A DNA stretch of 64,000 bases, from NCBI RefSeq assembly GCF_907165205.1, contig NC_058189.1, positions 69,649,815-69,713,814 on the forward strand, in the 5' to 3' direction. Every line of letters starts with the position of its first letter. Within the stretch, counting starts at the first letter, position 1. This document shows positions 11,244 to 21,392 of this stretch, in pieces. The position numbers and the translations under genes are program-made. A model generated the notes under the pieces. That model was not told the DNA's origin and searched no databases. It saw only the letters and a list, made by a program, of their open reading frames with translations. The stretch comes from Coccinella septempunctata (taxonomy: Eukaryota; Arthropoda; Insecta; Coleoptera; Coccinellidae).

Positions 11244-11519
11244 AGCGATCGAGTGTAGAAAATCAAACGAAAGAAAACTATTGATCACTAGAATTGATCG
11301 AGAACAACTGATTTCAGAATGGAGCCAATACATTCAAAATCTGATAATATCATCTTTTTTTATTACTGCTGGGAAGAAACATCTGTATTGAAGAAAACCG
11401 TTGAAAGTGGATAACATATGCATGCATAATTCTGATAAAAATAATTATCATTGAGAACACCTTCAGTTGTAGAATTAATTTGAGATTTCCATAATGAGCG
11501 TTAATTTTTTTGCGCAGTG
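10405..11519 (-). mobile_element. Tc1-like transposon, 3'-truncated (copy 1 of 2)
   Basis: The right end, GCGTTAATTTTTTTGCGCAGTG (11,498-11,519), matches the right end of the second copy at 42.6 kb and is the terminal repeat. Similarity between the copies stops near 10,405, inside the transposase C-terminus, so the left terminal repeat is missing. Confidence 0.85.
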
Positions 11520-12545
11520 AGGCTTGCATGGTGGATGGAAATCATCAAACGTTGCTGAAGGATATATCGAAGAATCTCTTAACAAAAAGGAAGAGGTGGC
11601 AAATAAAATATTCACACTGCAAAATTTTCAGCAAAACAACCCCCCTACCTCGCATGTTGCCTAAAATGTTTCTCATAGTTCTACTAAAGTTCCTCCAATT
11701 TCTAATAGTTACAATTACCAACAGTCAAATAACTGTAACCCTTTGTGAGTACATTGAGCACTGTCCACTAAAGATTTTCAACAATCTAACCTAATCCAGC
11801 GGACTGAAACAGTGTCATCGATCGGTGAATGTTCCACCAAAACACCGATTCGATCCATTCGAACATTAAATGTACGACCCACGGCCGACGATAAAACGCG
11901 AGATTGCTCCATGATTGAATTATATTAATTATATGGCATATCATAACCGACGGCGTAATCACATCATGGGGCAATTCTGAGGCAATGCGATTGCTCGCAT
12001 TGAAACCGCATCGATAAGCAATGCCCTGATTTAGGTATTGCAGCGTGATCGTCAACACTAATGCCCTTCTGGATTAATTTAATCTTAAAACGGCGGCTAC
12101 GAGTGGATTGATTGGTCGGATGGGGATTTTATGTGGGCTCCAGTTGGAAAAACGGGTTATCGAGATGAGTAAATCTCGATTGAATGATGCAGATGTAATT
12201 GTGGGGACGATGGAGTTTCAGAACTGCCTTTCTAATCGGATAATGTGGTTTATAAGTTCCAATACGTCCGGCACTAGATTAATACAGCTCCTATATTTGG
12301 TGTTCTGCATTACCAATTTCTCCAGGAGGGAGCTATTTGTTTGATAGGTAATTCCAACATTAACCAGTAATATTGTGGAAAATTTTCATCCAAGATGACA
12401 CGGCTTGAGAAACTTGTCAAAAAGGCTTGTCGAACAGCTTACTTCTAGAACTGGACATCTAGAACTGTTCGCTCGCTTCGCTCGAGTCTGCCGGCGCCCT
12501 ACGGGCTCCCTTCAACCACCTCCTTATTTTTACTTATTCTATGTC
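11520..12545. other. Unassigned sequence with one hydrophobic ORF
   Basis: No repeat recognised. A plus ORF (ATG at 11,654, stop at 11,794) encodes a hydrophobic, signal-peptide-like start (FLIVLLKFLQFLIVTITNS) followed by CEYIEHCPL. It is preceded by an acceptor-like TTTTCAG at 11,629. Its CxxxxxC spacing faintly recalls CLIP domains, but a stop follows quickly, so no function is assigned. The end of the block (12.43-12.54 kb) has GC-rich short palindromes next to the LINE 3' end. Confidence 0.25.
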
Positions 12546-12636
12546 CATTCATTCATTGCTGTATCCCGTTACCGGGAATAAATCTACAAAAAGAAGAAGA
12601 AAAAAAAAATTCGAACAGACTTGTAACTTCTTAGTG

Positions 12637-13326
12637 CTAGTTGCGACTGTGTGCCCTCCTGTGACTAAAGAGACCCAACCGTGACCTGCAGATCCTTCCA
12701 CACTCAGGGCATGGATAGTCTCCAACCAGATCTGGCCGCCGCTGTATCCTTCTCGATTCTCCACTATAACTGTGGACCAAAGACCTCCACTGTGACCTGT
12801 CTAACGCTAGTTGTTCCCAGTTATGATTAGCATTAACTGATTTTAGGGATTGATGTAGTGTATCCTTAAACCGCTTATACTGGCCTCCTGGTTTCCGGGC
12901 TCCCTCAGTGAGTTCGCCGTATAGAGCTATTTTGGGGAGTCTTGTGTCTTGCATCCTCAGAATGTGGCCGCTCCATCTGAGTCGAGCCCTCGTTACTTGA
13001 GTCTCAATTGTTGTACAACTCGCGCGCTGCAAGACTTCTGCATTCGAAACTTTGTGGAACCATCTGATGTGCATTATCTGTCTTAGATGACGTTGCTGCG
13101 TCTGTTCAAGCTGTTTAATATGTCGCCTGTAGGGAGTCCAGCTTTCGCTTCCGTAAAGAAGCGTTGGGAGGACCACTGCTCTGTAAACAGCTGTCTTGGT
13201 CTTCAGATTGAGGTCGTGATTTTGGAACACTCTGTCCTTCAGCTTCCAGAATGCCCGTGATGCCGAATTGATACGGTTGTGTATTTCCGTGTCAAGGTTA
13301 GCCCTAGTATTTATGAAGCTTCCCAA
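12637..13326 (-). pseudogene. LINE post-RT region with C2H2 finger (3' half of broken ORF)
   Basis: 229 open codons continuing the RT frame after a frameshift. It starts at the 'FKYLGS' neighbourhood (GSFINTRANLDTEI), proceeds through VLPTLLYGSESWTPYRR, LRWSGHILRMQDTRLPK and an 'ALDRSQWRSLV' block, and ends with CPECGRICRSRLGLFSHRR followed by AH, a Cys2-His2 finger (CX2CX12HX3H) typical of this LINE group. The finger is thought to help bind nucleic acid. The same ordered blocks occur in the copies at 0.2-0.87 kb and 37.9-38.85 kb. Confidence 0.88.
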
Positions 13327-13349
13327 GTATTTGAACTGCTCAACCTGTT

Positions 13350-14339
13350 CTAGAGTTTCATTGCCAGGCTGATATCTGTTTGAAGGCTTTCTGGCGGACT
13401 TACCAGGATTTTGGTCTTGTCAATATTGAGTCTAAGGCCTAAAGCTTCGTATATATGTTTATAGGTGTCCATCATTATCTGTAGATCCTCTGAGCTGCTA
13501 GCGATGAGTGAACAGTCGTCTGCATATTGAAGTTCCGTGATAAACTTGGTACGGGTTTTTGCTCTGAGGCGCTTCAGGTTAAACAGGCCTCCATCAAATC
13601 TGAATCTTATCCCAACACCTCTTACGGGCATGCTCATGTCAGCAATTATCGATACAGCTATGGCGAAAATATTGAACAGTAAAGGCGCTAATACGCAGCC
13701 TTGTTTTATTCCAGAGTTGGTTGAGAAATGGTCGGTTGTAGAGCCATTATGCTGTATTCTAGCGGTGTTGTTGGTATGAAGGCTTTTACACACTGCTAGG
13801 AATTTTTCGGGTACTCCTAGACGTGCCATGATTTTCCAGAGCGCTCTCCGATTCACCGAGTCGAATGCCTTGCTTAAATCGATGAAGGCTGTATAAATCC
13901 TTGATTGTTGTTCACGGGCCTTTTCTTGTAGCTGTCGAAGTGTAAAAATTAGGTCCACCGTACCTCGATTTGGTCGAAAGCCGCACTGGGATTCAGGTAA
14001 AAGCCTCTCTAAGAGTGGAACCAGACGATTAGCCATAATCTTCGAGAGAATTTTACCGGCCACATTAAGCAACGATATGCCCCTGTAATTGTTGCAATTC
14101 GACGTATCGCCTTTGTTCTTATAGAGGTTGATAACTAAAGCGTCTCTGAAGTCTTGTGGCACATCTCCCTGTTCCCAGATCTTGCGGAATAGTATTAGGA
14201 GACTATTGACAATGTCCTCATCCAAGGCATCTATGTGCGTAGTAGTTGGAGAGCCGAAGAGGGAAATTCGGTATTTACTCGAGCGTGTCAGATTAATATA
14301 AGGGAATATACCTTGGACCCTGTAGAGTACCTCTACCAA
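13350..14339 (-). pseudogene. LINE reverse transcriptase domain (5' half of broken ORF)
   Basis: A 329-codon open frame with the ordered RT motifs of non-LTR elements: INLYKNKGDTSNCNNYRGIS (motif 1), CGFRPNRGT, FIDLSKAFDSVNR (catalytic Asp), GIKQGCVLAPLLFN, ELQYADDCSLI (the catalytic YADD), then an NIDKTKI block. RT copies element RNA into DNA at a nicked target. The first 20-60 codons do not look like RT and probably come from flanking sequence opened by chance. The frame shifts by one between here and the 12,637-13,326 frame, so the protein is broken at about 13,335-13,350. The endonuclease domain expected upstream is absent. Confidence 0.88.
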
Positions 14340-14349
14340 ATAACAGACC

Positions 14350-15628
14350 TGTATATAGGGGGAATTGTCTAGGACTGCCTGTCAGAATAGTAAAAAAAAA
14401 CGATCATTGTACATACTCGCGTCAGATTAAGATATATGTGGTTAATTACATGTTGAAAAGTATATATTTTCTCAATCTGACAATTTAAGCGTGTCGAAAA
14501 TGTGTGGGAGGGCGCCAAAGTTGCAAAAAAAAAACGTCCCGTGTACATTCTCGAGCGCGGTGGCGTTTTTCCTTATTTTGAAGCTAATGATTCAAGAATA
14601 TCGAAAAAAATATAATCTGACAGTTTCAGCAAGCCGAAACAATAAAAATTGGCCATAAAGGTCACAAAAATCAGTTTTCTTGAATTATTTCCTTCCCTGG
14701 GCTTCAAATCTTTTTCGCATTCATTATAAAAGTTGTAGAGCATAATATTTTCTACAAATTTTGTCGCTAGCAATTTTTTCTACGTTCAAACGTTTTTGAG
14801 ATATATGGCGATTAATGCGAAGTGTGTAGCGATACATGCTGAAGCGAAAATTCAATCGTTGGAAAATAGTACATTTTTAGGTTCAGTCACAGACAATACT
14901 AAAATTTTCGTGACTAATTTCGAAATTGTCATCATAGAAATACCTTGTCATTTTGACAATTGTAGATTAGACTGGGATTCTACATTGACCTTGCCCTTTC
15001 GCATTTGTGAAAGGGGCTAAGCTTCTCGCCCTTATCGCCCTCTAACTCGAGAACAGTTAAAAGTATGTAAAATTGCTTCAGACAAAAGTTGTGTAGAATT
15101 TTACTATCTACAACTTTCATAATGAATACAATAACGATTAGACGCACAGGCAGGGGAATATTCGAAAAAAAAGGCATTTTTATCATCTTCAAAGTGTCAG
15201 ATTAAGAAAACCCCCCCTGATTAGTATCAGATTGATGGATCAACACGTCTACAACAACCAGATGAATCAATTAAGATGGTCCAATTAATATATCCTCCAA
15301 AAATCTGACACGCTGTAAAAAAAAATTATTTTACCATTTTCAACTCTTCCGTACGGCCATTCCCACCCCGCAAAATGTCAAATAAGCATGAATTCAATAT
15401 CAGAGACACGTAGAGCATATACAGTATCTTAATCTGACACGCTCGAGTATGTTCACCTGACGATTTTTTTTTACATCTTTGAGACCATGCAGATGCTTTG
15501 TCCACCGCTGAAAGTGCATAAATCATAGAACCTTTTTTTCTTTCTACCATCTAATCCTCAAAATCCACTCCACGTCTCCAGGACGCTCGAGTAAATCCCG
15601 ATTTAGCATCGTGGGCTCCCCAACTATA
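14350..15628. repeat. Palindromic repeat R, copy R1
   Basis: About 1.28 kb, from CTGTATATAGGGGGAATTG to CATCGTGGGCTCCCCAACTA. The two halves are diverged inverted copies of each other: AAAAAAACGATCATTGTACA near the left is mirrored by TTTTTTTT...GTTCACCTGACG near the right, and the block with ACTTTTATAATGAATG is mirrored by ACTTTCATAATGAATA. The motif TGTCAGA/TCTGACA recurs many times through it. Class unknown; see R2, R3 and R4. Confidence 0.75.
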
Positions 15629-16617
15629 GGTTAGAATAGGCCTCGTCGCCACAATTTTGTTATTGGGTATTGCTCTTCTACAGATATTTCAACCAAAGAG
15701 TAACAACTCTATGTTATAACATTTGATGCGTCAGTCATCGACAGAATATGAAGCTGATTGGTTTCAGATTATCAGTTTAGGTAATCTATAACGGATTATA
15801 ACCTCCAACATTTCAGAATGCCACTTTCCGTTCAAGGAACAAATAAGACAAAAGATTGTATTCGTTTCCGAATATCGATCAGACAATCACATCGGCCAAA
15901 TCCCCAATATCTCCTGGACAACGAGGCCCTTCGAGGGGATGAAATTGCGGTGAAATTCGATGTCGCAACAGCGTCAATTCGTAATGTCGCGTCGCGTCCC
16001 TACGTCTTCCGGGGGAGGAAAAAGTAACCGTCCACATTGTCGACGGTAATTTCCATATTGGGAGAGGACGATCCCGAAACGGAGCAAGCTTGTGCAACGT
16101 CCGGACAGATGAAATTGCATTTTTGACGCCCCCGCTTTCGTTTTACGATCAGAGCGTCATTGTCGCGCTGGAACCAATATCGTAAAAAGCGGGAGAAATC
16201 GGGACGTGGCACTTTTCGCGTATACTACTGCAGTTTGATGTCTGCGAGTCCTTTATGCTGATGAAATGCCGGAGTTTGCGGTCTTAGGGACGTATGTGGC
16301 ACATCGGGGTATCGGCGGTTCGTAGGAGAGAAGTGTTTTCATACGGTTTATAGTTCGGATCTGTTTTGAGCTGGGCGGTTTCTATAATGAGAGACCGAAT
16401 GCTGTTTTAAAATACTTGGTGTCCACAGAAAGCTGAGATGTATCCTTGACGTAAAGAGCTGCGAGCTCAGCAGTTTTACACGCTTTCATTTCAAACCGAA
16501 CTTGTTGTGGAAATGCAGTTTATACTCATTCTGATTAATAAAGTTGTTCGAGTCTTTTCTGTAATGGAAGTTACTTTCCTTTACATCTCAAAATGGTTTG
16601 AGTTATTAAATAATGAG
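15629..16617. other. Unassigned sequence with CpG-rich block
   Basis: About 15.88-16.27 kb is CpG-rich. A 69-codon plus ORF begins at 15,818 immediately after a good acceptor-like site (CCAACATTTCAG), but no donor or domain was found, so it is not called as an exon. Confidence 0.3.
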
Positions 16618-16675
16618 CAATCCTAAGTTTCCATTTTCATTCCCACGTAAAAATCGAAAGGGCCAATATCCTAAA
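16618..16675. repeat. Repeat F, left piece of the interrupted copy
   Basis: CCTAAGTTTCCATTTTCATT...CGTAAAAATCGAA...CAATATCCT matches 58,338-58,392. In that intact copy it continues directly into the sequence found here only at 18,411, so 16,676-18,410 was inserted. Confidence 0.75.
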
Positions 16676-18000
16676 CGACCATATAATAATAATAATAATA
16701 CATTATTATTATATGACTAAACACAATAAACATCATCCCAAAAGCTCAATAGAACGGACCGAGCTGCCACGACATCTTGGGGGTAGAGGAATTGTTGATT
16801 TGTCCAACCGTATGTCCCAGGAAATTGAAAGACTTCGAAAATATTTCCTGAGCAAGGCTGCTTCGTCAGAACTCCATCGAGAAGTTTGTGTTGCTGATAG
16901 TTCTACGCCGTTGAAGCTACAACAGGATCACTTGGAAACCTTCGAACACTTTGCAGAAAGTAAAATGCAGAAACTAATTGGCAAACCTTTGCATGGAAGG
17001 CACCAGAACGAGGTCAACCATGATTACGTCGACATATCTGCGTCGAACTACTGGTTGACTTCCGGAAGGTTGTTTCCTGAGACAGAGGGCTCGCCATCCA
17101 GGATCAGGTGATTCCAACAAGAAATTACATGAAATATATCGCCAAGGATCCCTCAGTGGCGGACGATAGCTGTCGTTATGGCTGTACAACACATGAAACT
17201 ATCCAGCACATCACCGGGGGATGTCAGAAGTGCGCGGGCACGGAGTACAAAAAAAGACATGATGCTGTTGCCAAGATTCTTCACCAAGAATTGGCACTAA
17301 AACACCAACTTCTAAGTTCGAAAAAGGTTCCTTATTACAATTACCATCCGGAAGCTCTACTGGGATCGCACGGTTCTCAAAGACCGGAAAATAACCCACA
17401 ATAGACCAGACCTCATATTGCTCAACAAGGATGAGAACAGAGCACTACTCATCGACGTGGCAATTCCAAATAATAACAATCTTCTAGATAGGCACACAGA
17501 AAATACAGAGATCTCGAGGAACAAACGAGAAGAAAGTAGAAGCTGAAAGATATCAAGACAATCCCTATTGCCATTTCATCTTCAGGCCTGATACCGAAGA
17601 AACTACTAGAGAACTTGGGGAAACTTCAGTTGGACGAAAATATCTATAGAGTCATGCAGAAGGCGGTACTGCTGGGAACGGCGAGAACTAAACGCAAGAA
17701 CATGGGGAATGCAGAGGAACACCGTCTGCTCCGACAGGAGGTGCGGGTGGAGCAGGAATCCAACCTACAACAGGGAGCCGAGGAGCGACCCGGACCCGAC
17801 CACTACCACGAGCCCGAAAACCTGGAAAGGGTTCCAACAGAGCTTAATCCTTTTGATATCTGAGATATCTGGGATAAGTGAATTTTCCTCTGGAGAAGAA
17901 TGTGAAAGCCGCAAGGCAAAAGTCATAACAATAATACCCTTTATGGATCCTTTCGACATTACAAAAAATGAATGTATAGGACAAGTCAAACTAAGATAAG
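16676..18000 (+). mobile_element. RLE-type LINE (R2/R4-like), C-terminal fragment, copy 1 of 3
   Basis: Plus-strand 3' part of a LINE that carries a restriction-like endonuclease after the RT. Readable in several shifted frames: LPRHLGGRGIVDLSNRMSQE (16.75 kb), IPTRNYMKYIAKD, then CRYGC...H...C with spacing CX3CX7HX4C (17.17-17.22 kb), matching the CCHC knuckle of this group. The endonuclease core RPDLILLNKDENRALLIDVA follows (17.40-17.46 kb), giving R-P-D-X14-D of the PD-(D/E)xK fold. It is broken by at least two frameshifts. The 5' edge is an ATA-rich microsatellite (16,683-16,712) and the 3' tail begins after AAAAGTCAT near 17,925. It lies inside repeat F. Confidence 0.85.
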
Positions 18001-18004
18001 GTCC

Positions 18005-18411
18005 TAGTAAAAGAAAAATTAACCCAACACATAGTCATCAAGATGTTCAGGTAAATCATTGACGAACAAGATAAAGAGAAGAGGGCCTAGTACCGATCCC
18101 TGGGGGACACCAATATCAATATTATATTTTATCGAAAAAGAGTCTTAACAACCATTGTTCTTTCAACCAGGAAGCTATGTAACCATTCTAAGAAGATTCC
18201 CCGGAAACCCAAGTTATACAACTTATTCATTATAAATGGTACAGACAAGCAATCAAACGCACGCGATAGGTCGAAGAACAGACCAGCGACGAATAGACCA
18301 TCATCCAACCATTCATAAGTACTTTCAGTGAATGAAAGAGCAGCCATCTCAGTTGAGCAACCAGTTCTGAATCCATGTTGACAACTTGTGATAATATTGA
18401 ATTTATCTAAA
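18005..18411 (-). mobile_element. CR1/jockey-like LINE, RT core fragment
   Basis: The minus-strand reading gives YLDKFNIITSCQHGFRTGCS, then GLFFDLSRAFDCLS (catalytic Asp in the DxSRAFD motif), and GVPQGSVLGPLLF near the low end, in that order. These are RT motifs 2a to B of CR1/jockey-type LINEs. The frame is interrupted by one stop at about 18,129. It is sandwiched between the RLE LINE fragment and the right part of repeat F; its 5' end is the junction with F at 18,411. Confidence 0.8.
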
Positions 18412-18545
18412 TATGGTTGAGTCAGTCATCACCAGATAAGTGTTTTTGTATTGCTTTACGATAACTGCGAAAAAAATTATCTAGGGTCGTATAAGGATCT
18501 ATTTCTCTAATCATCTTCAATTTTGTTGCAACTTTGTCATTTTGA
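18411..18545. repeat. Repeat F, right piece
   Basis: ATATGGTTGAGTCAGTCATC...TTTACGATAA...CATTTTGAA matches 58,394-58,530. Reading the minus strand, one frame is open for about 40 codons (DKVATKLKMIREIDPYTTLD), but the 58-kb copy breaks that frame, so no protein is claimed. Confidence 0.75.
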
Positions 18546-18645
18546 ATGTTTTTTAATATTTATTTTTTGTCAGACTCTTTTTTTTTACCAGTTTCACCTT
18601 CAGTACACCCTTTAGTAAGTGATCTGGAGAAATATAAGAACTTAC

Positions 18646-18732
18646 CTTTAAACTAACTGATGAGGTTATGTGTAGATTAAGTGCGATTACCATGAACCAG
18701 GTTATCCAACCCCATTTTGCACTGGGAACCAT
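18646..18732 (-). CDS. Putative host exon encoding a signal-peptide-like segment
   Basis: Best host-gene signal in the window. On the minus strand, a long pyrimidine tract ending TTTTTTTTTCCAG directly precedes ATG at 18,732. The 87-base segment ends AAAG and is followed by GTAAGTTCTT, a near-ideal donor. The exon is exactly 29 codons, so the intron after it is phase 0. Only this one of the three frames is open. The peptide starts MVPSAKWG, has a hydrophobic core (ITWFMVIALNL) and ends SSVSLK, the make-up of a secretory signal peptide or membrane anchor. A leader on its own small exon is common in insect secreted and cell-surface proteins with long introns, but no family is recognised and no partner exon was found at lower coordinates. 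Caution: it lies in a segment present in this copy of repeat F and absent from the 58-kb copy. Confidence 0.55.
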
Positions 18733-18884
18733 CTGGAAAAAAAAATTATTCAAACTTTCTTCAAATGTTAATGTGAAAATTATGTGAATGATTCAGACGA
18801 ATTTAATTGGTGAGATTTTGAACTTAAGTATATTGTTTTTTCACAATGTTGTCAGTTTTTTGTCAATCGGTAGACCGTGCGTAT

Positions 18885-18965
18885 CTAAGTGGAATAGGTG
18901 ACTTTCAGTTATTTTATTTTGACCAGTTCTACTTTCTGATGAAAAATATATAGCCTTGAAACTCA
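18885..18965. repeat. Repeat F, distal piece
   Basis: GACCAGTTCTACTTTCTGAT and surroundings match 58,570-58,630 (AACCAGTTCTACCTTCTGTT). Between this and 18,545 lies about 340 bp, including the exon-like segment, that the other copy lacks. Confidence 0.5.
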
Positions 18966-19695
18966 GTATAATAGTGGGGAATGTTCATCTTTTCAATTAA
19001 ACTCAGAAGCAAATATCCTAAGTCTCCCACGCACATATTCCCATATTTAGCAATGATTTAATTGAATCTGTTTGTTCGAATTCGACACACAGAAACCAGA
19101 GGTCGAATTTCCAATGAAACTCCGCAACTTTGACGTCCTCTCAAGAATCGAGTAAGTCACTTCGACGAAGTTACGCCAGACCGATTGCCTCCGAACCTTT
19201 GCATTTCAAAGCGAAATCAATACCAACGATACTGACCTACGTTCCGAACAAACTTCCCGGAGTCAATTTCCTCGGTTCTCTCAATTTTCGAAAACTTCCA
19301 AGTCCTCCCTCCCTGCCTACCCCCACGTAGATATCCATCTTCGTGCATACCTCGAAGGAAACACAAATAAGGCGTGCATATTTCACGTCGCATATTCGGC
19401 ATAATCCGTAACCGTGCGAGAGTGTATTCAGATTATTGAATATTTTACGAGTGATGTCCCCCATCCTGTAGCCGTTTTTATGCTCACTTCGTGCGGGGGT
19501 CACTATCGGGATATATTTCAAGGGGAATTTTAAAGTTGAGAGAGAGAAGGCGGAGAATCTGTATGCAGTATTCATAGAGTCCTTGGTGGATGGCAGAGGG
19601 AGTTAGTCCGAGAATTGATGTTGCCTACCCATTGTTCTCGGATAAAGCCTTATCATTTCAGTCGAAGAATTAGAAGAAAAAGTTAAACCATTGGT
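18966..19695. other. Unassigned sequence with CpG-richer block
   Basis: About 19.1-19.6 kb is richer in C and G than its flanks and is open in overlapping minus frames (112 codons at 19,237-19,575) without any recognisable domain. No repeat seen. Confidence 0.35.
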
Positions 19696-19790
19696 AATTT
19701 GTTTACAAATTATTTACTATATAGGAAAATGAAAGAAAAAATTTTCTCGTAAACAGTGTCATATATTCAAAATTTTGGTATGAAAATATA

Positions 19791-21132
19791 CAGGGTGGCC
19801 ATTTGAAAACGAAACAGACGACATTACAGACGAAATAAATTTTTTCGATAGAAATGCTCGGACAGGTCGATTTCTGTTTCGAGGGGGACAACTTAAGATG
19901 TAGGTTACGGACGCATAGCGCTTCAACCCTTGCTACTACAACCCTCACCCCCAATTTTTGAATAGAGAAGATGGGGTGAGTTATACCTCATTTGAAAGGT
20001 ATTTTTACACTGATGTCAGCACAGTAATTGTTTTTTCATTTTATGCATTAGTTCTCGAAATATTCTTAACTAAGTATTTGAAAATGAAGTGGTGTTTTCA
20101 TGGCACTTGTAGTGTTTTTTTGTGAAAAATCGACATTTTGAGCTTCAAAACAACCATGACTGTGGCTTCCTTCCTCCAATCCACTGACATAGAAATCTTT
20201 AATCAAGATGTCGAACAAACAAAGCGTATTGCGAAGGATCTCAATCTTGCTGAAACTCAATCTAAATTATCTTCGATATAATTTGCAGTATTTCCAATAA
20301 CATGCGGTAACACTTGATCGATATAAATCTCCAAAAAGTCCAAATACGTACATATCTCTAATCAGATTACCAGGTAAGAAAATCGAATCATTAATGATGC
20401 CACTGAAATATTCCAGTCCCAATTCGTGAAACGATTTCCGACTTAATTATGGAGTGTTTTCTCAGTTGACTTCAATAATGTTTTCATTTTGTTGATTATT
20501 GAATTCATATCTTTTTCAAAAAAATGAGAATCGATAATTTTTTATTTATTACGAACAGATCATTAAGTTGGCTTACTGGTTCTTTGACATGTGAATTATT
20601 CTTAGTTTTGAATCGAGACTTGTATGTGTTCTAATTCATTGTTCGACATGGTTTATTCAATTGCAGAGCGGGTGGAAATAATTTCACTTTTTTTGCAAAC
20701 AATCAATGTGCGAATAGAACCACAGAATTCTTCAATCAACGACATTTAGATAAACAGCCACAGTCATGGTTGTTTTGAAGCTCAAAATGTCGATTTTTTA
20801 CAAAAAAACACTACAAGTGACATGAAAACACCACTTCATTTTCAAATACTTAGTTAAGAATATTTCGAGAACTAATGCATAAAATGAAAAAACCATTACT
20901 GTGCTTACATCAGTATAAAAATACCTTTCAAATGAGGTATCACTCAACCCATCTTCCCTATTCCAAAATTGGGGGTGAGGGTTGTAGTAGCAAGGGTTGA
21001 AGCGCTATGCGTCCGTAACCTACATCTTAAGTTGTCCCCCTCGAAACAGAAATCGACCTGTCCGAGCATTTCTATCGAAAAAATTTATTTCGTCTGTAAT
21101 CTCGTCTGTTTCGTTTTCGAATGACCACCCTG
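19791..21132. mobile_element. Foldback DNA transposon with ~375-bp inverted arms
   Basis: Arm 1 (19,791-20,166) and arm 2 (20,757-21,132) are long inverted repeats beginning CAGGGTGGCCATTTGAAAAC and ending GTTTTCGAATGACCACCCTG. TA flanks both sides (19,789-19,790; 21,133-21,134). The central ~590 bp holds a transposase N-terminus relic. The arms are similar enough along their whole length to form one long stem. Ends and target suggest the Tc1/mariner (IS630) superfamily. Confidence 0.88.
20648..20763 (+). pseudogene. Transposase N-terminal HTH relic inside the foldback
   Basis: Starts at ATG 20,648: MVYSIAERVEIISLF, then after a one-base frameshift ANNQCANRTTEFFNQRHLDK, up to the start of arm 2. 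The pattern 'MxYSxxERVEIIxLFgaNNecaRrTaeiFNerHPdk' is the N-terminal helix-turn-helix (DUF4817-type) of a group of insect and arthropod mariner-like transposases. This domain binds the element ends. Nothing of the catalytic DDE domain is present. Family assignment rests on my knowledge of that consensus rather than on a search. Confidence 0.65.
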
Positions 21133-21392
21133 TAGGTTGCCGAACACGCAAAATCTACTGCGATCAATTCCAACAGCCTATATATCTTCGTTTAGATTTT
21201 CATCTTGGAAATGGCATTTTTCAAAAATAGCAAATTTCAATCTGCGATATCTCCTGCTATATTCATCTGACCCAATTGGAATTTCCAGTTCTATAATCAG
21301 CGTTGTCTAGGCTTGCACGCTAGCACACGCTAGCGATTTCGAAAATCTCGATTATTTGGGTCAAAAATAAGCAAGGGAGGTCTAACCTCCCT

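Larger units (their letters stand above)
12546..14345 (-). mobile_element. RTE-like LINE, 5'-truncated (copy 2 of 3, longest)
   Basis: Contains most of the reverse transcriptase and the whole C-terminal region, ends in TGAA-type repeats at 12,546-12,560 and lacks the 5' endonuclease. The left repeat R follows directly at 14.35 kb. This is the reference copy for the fragments at 0.2 and 37.9 kb. Confidence 0.85.

Noticed and set aside
11654..11794. Hydrophobic leader followed by a CLIP-like cysteine pattern
   Set aside because: Only two cysteines and an early stop; the GTGAGT at 11,749 gives a weak donor. Kept as a remark in the gap entry.
15818..16027. 69-codon plus ORF right after a good acceptor-like site
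   Set aside because: No convincing donor and no domain; ends at a stop within a CpG-rich block.
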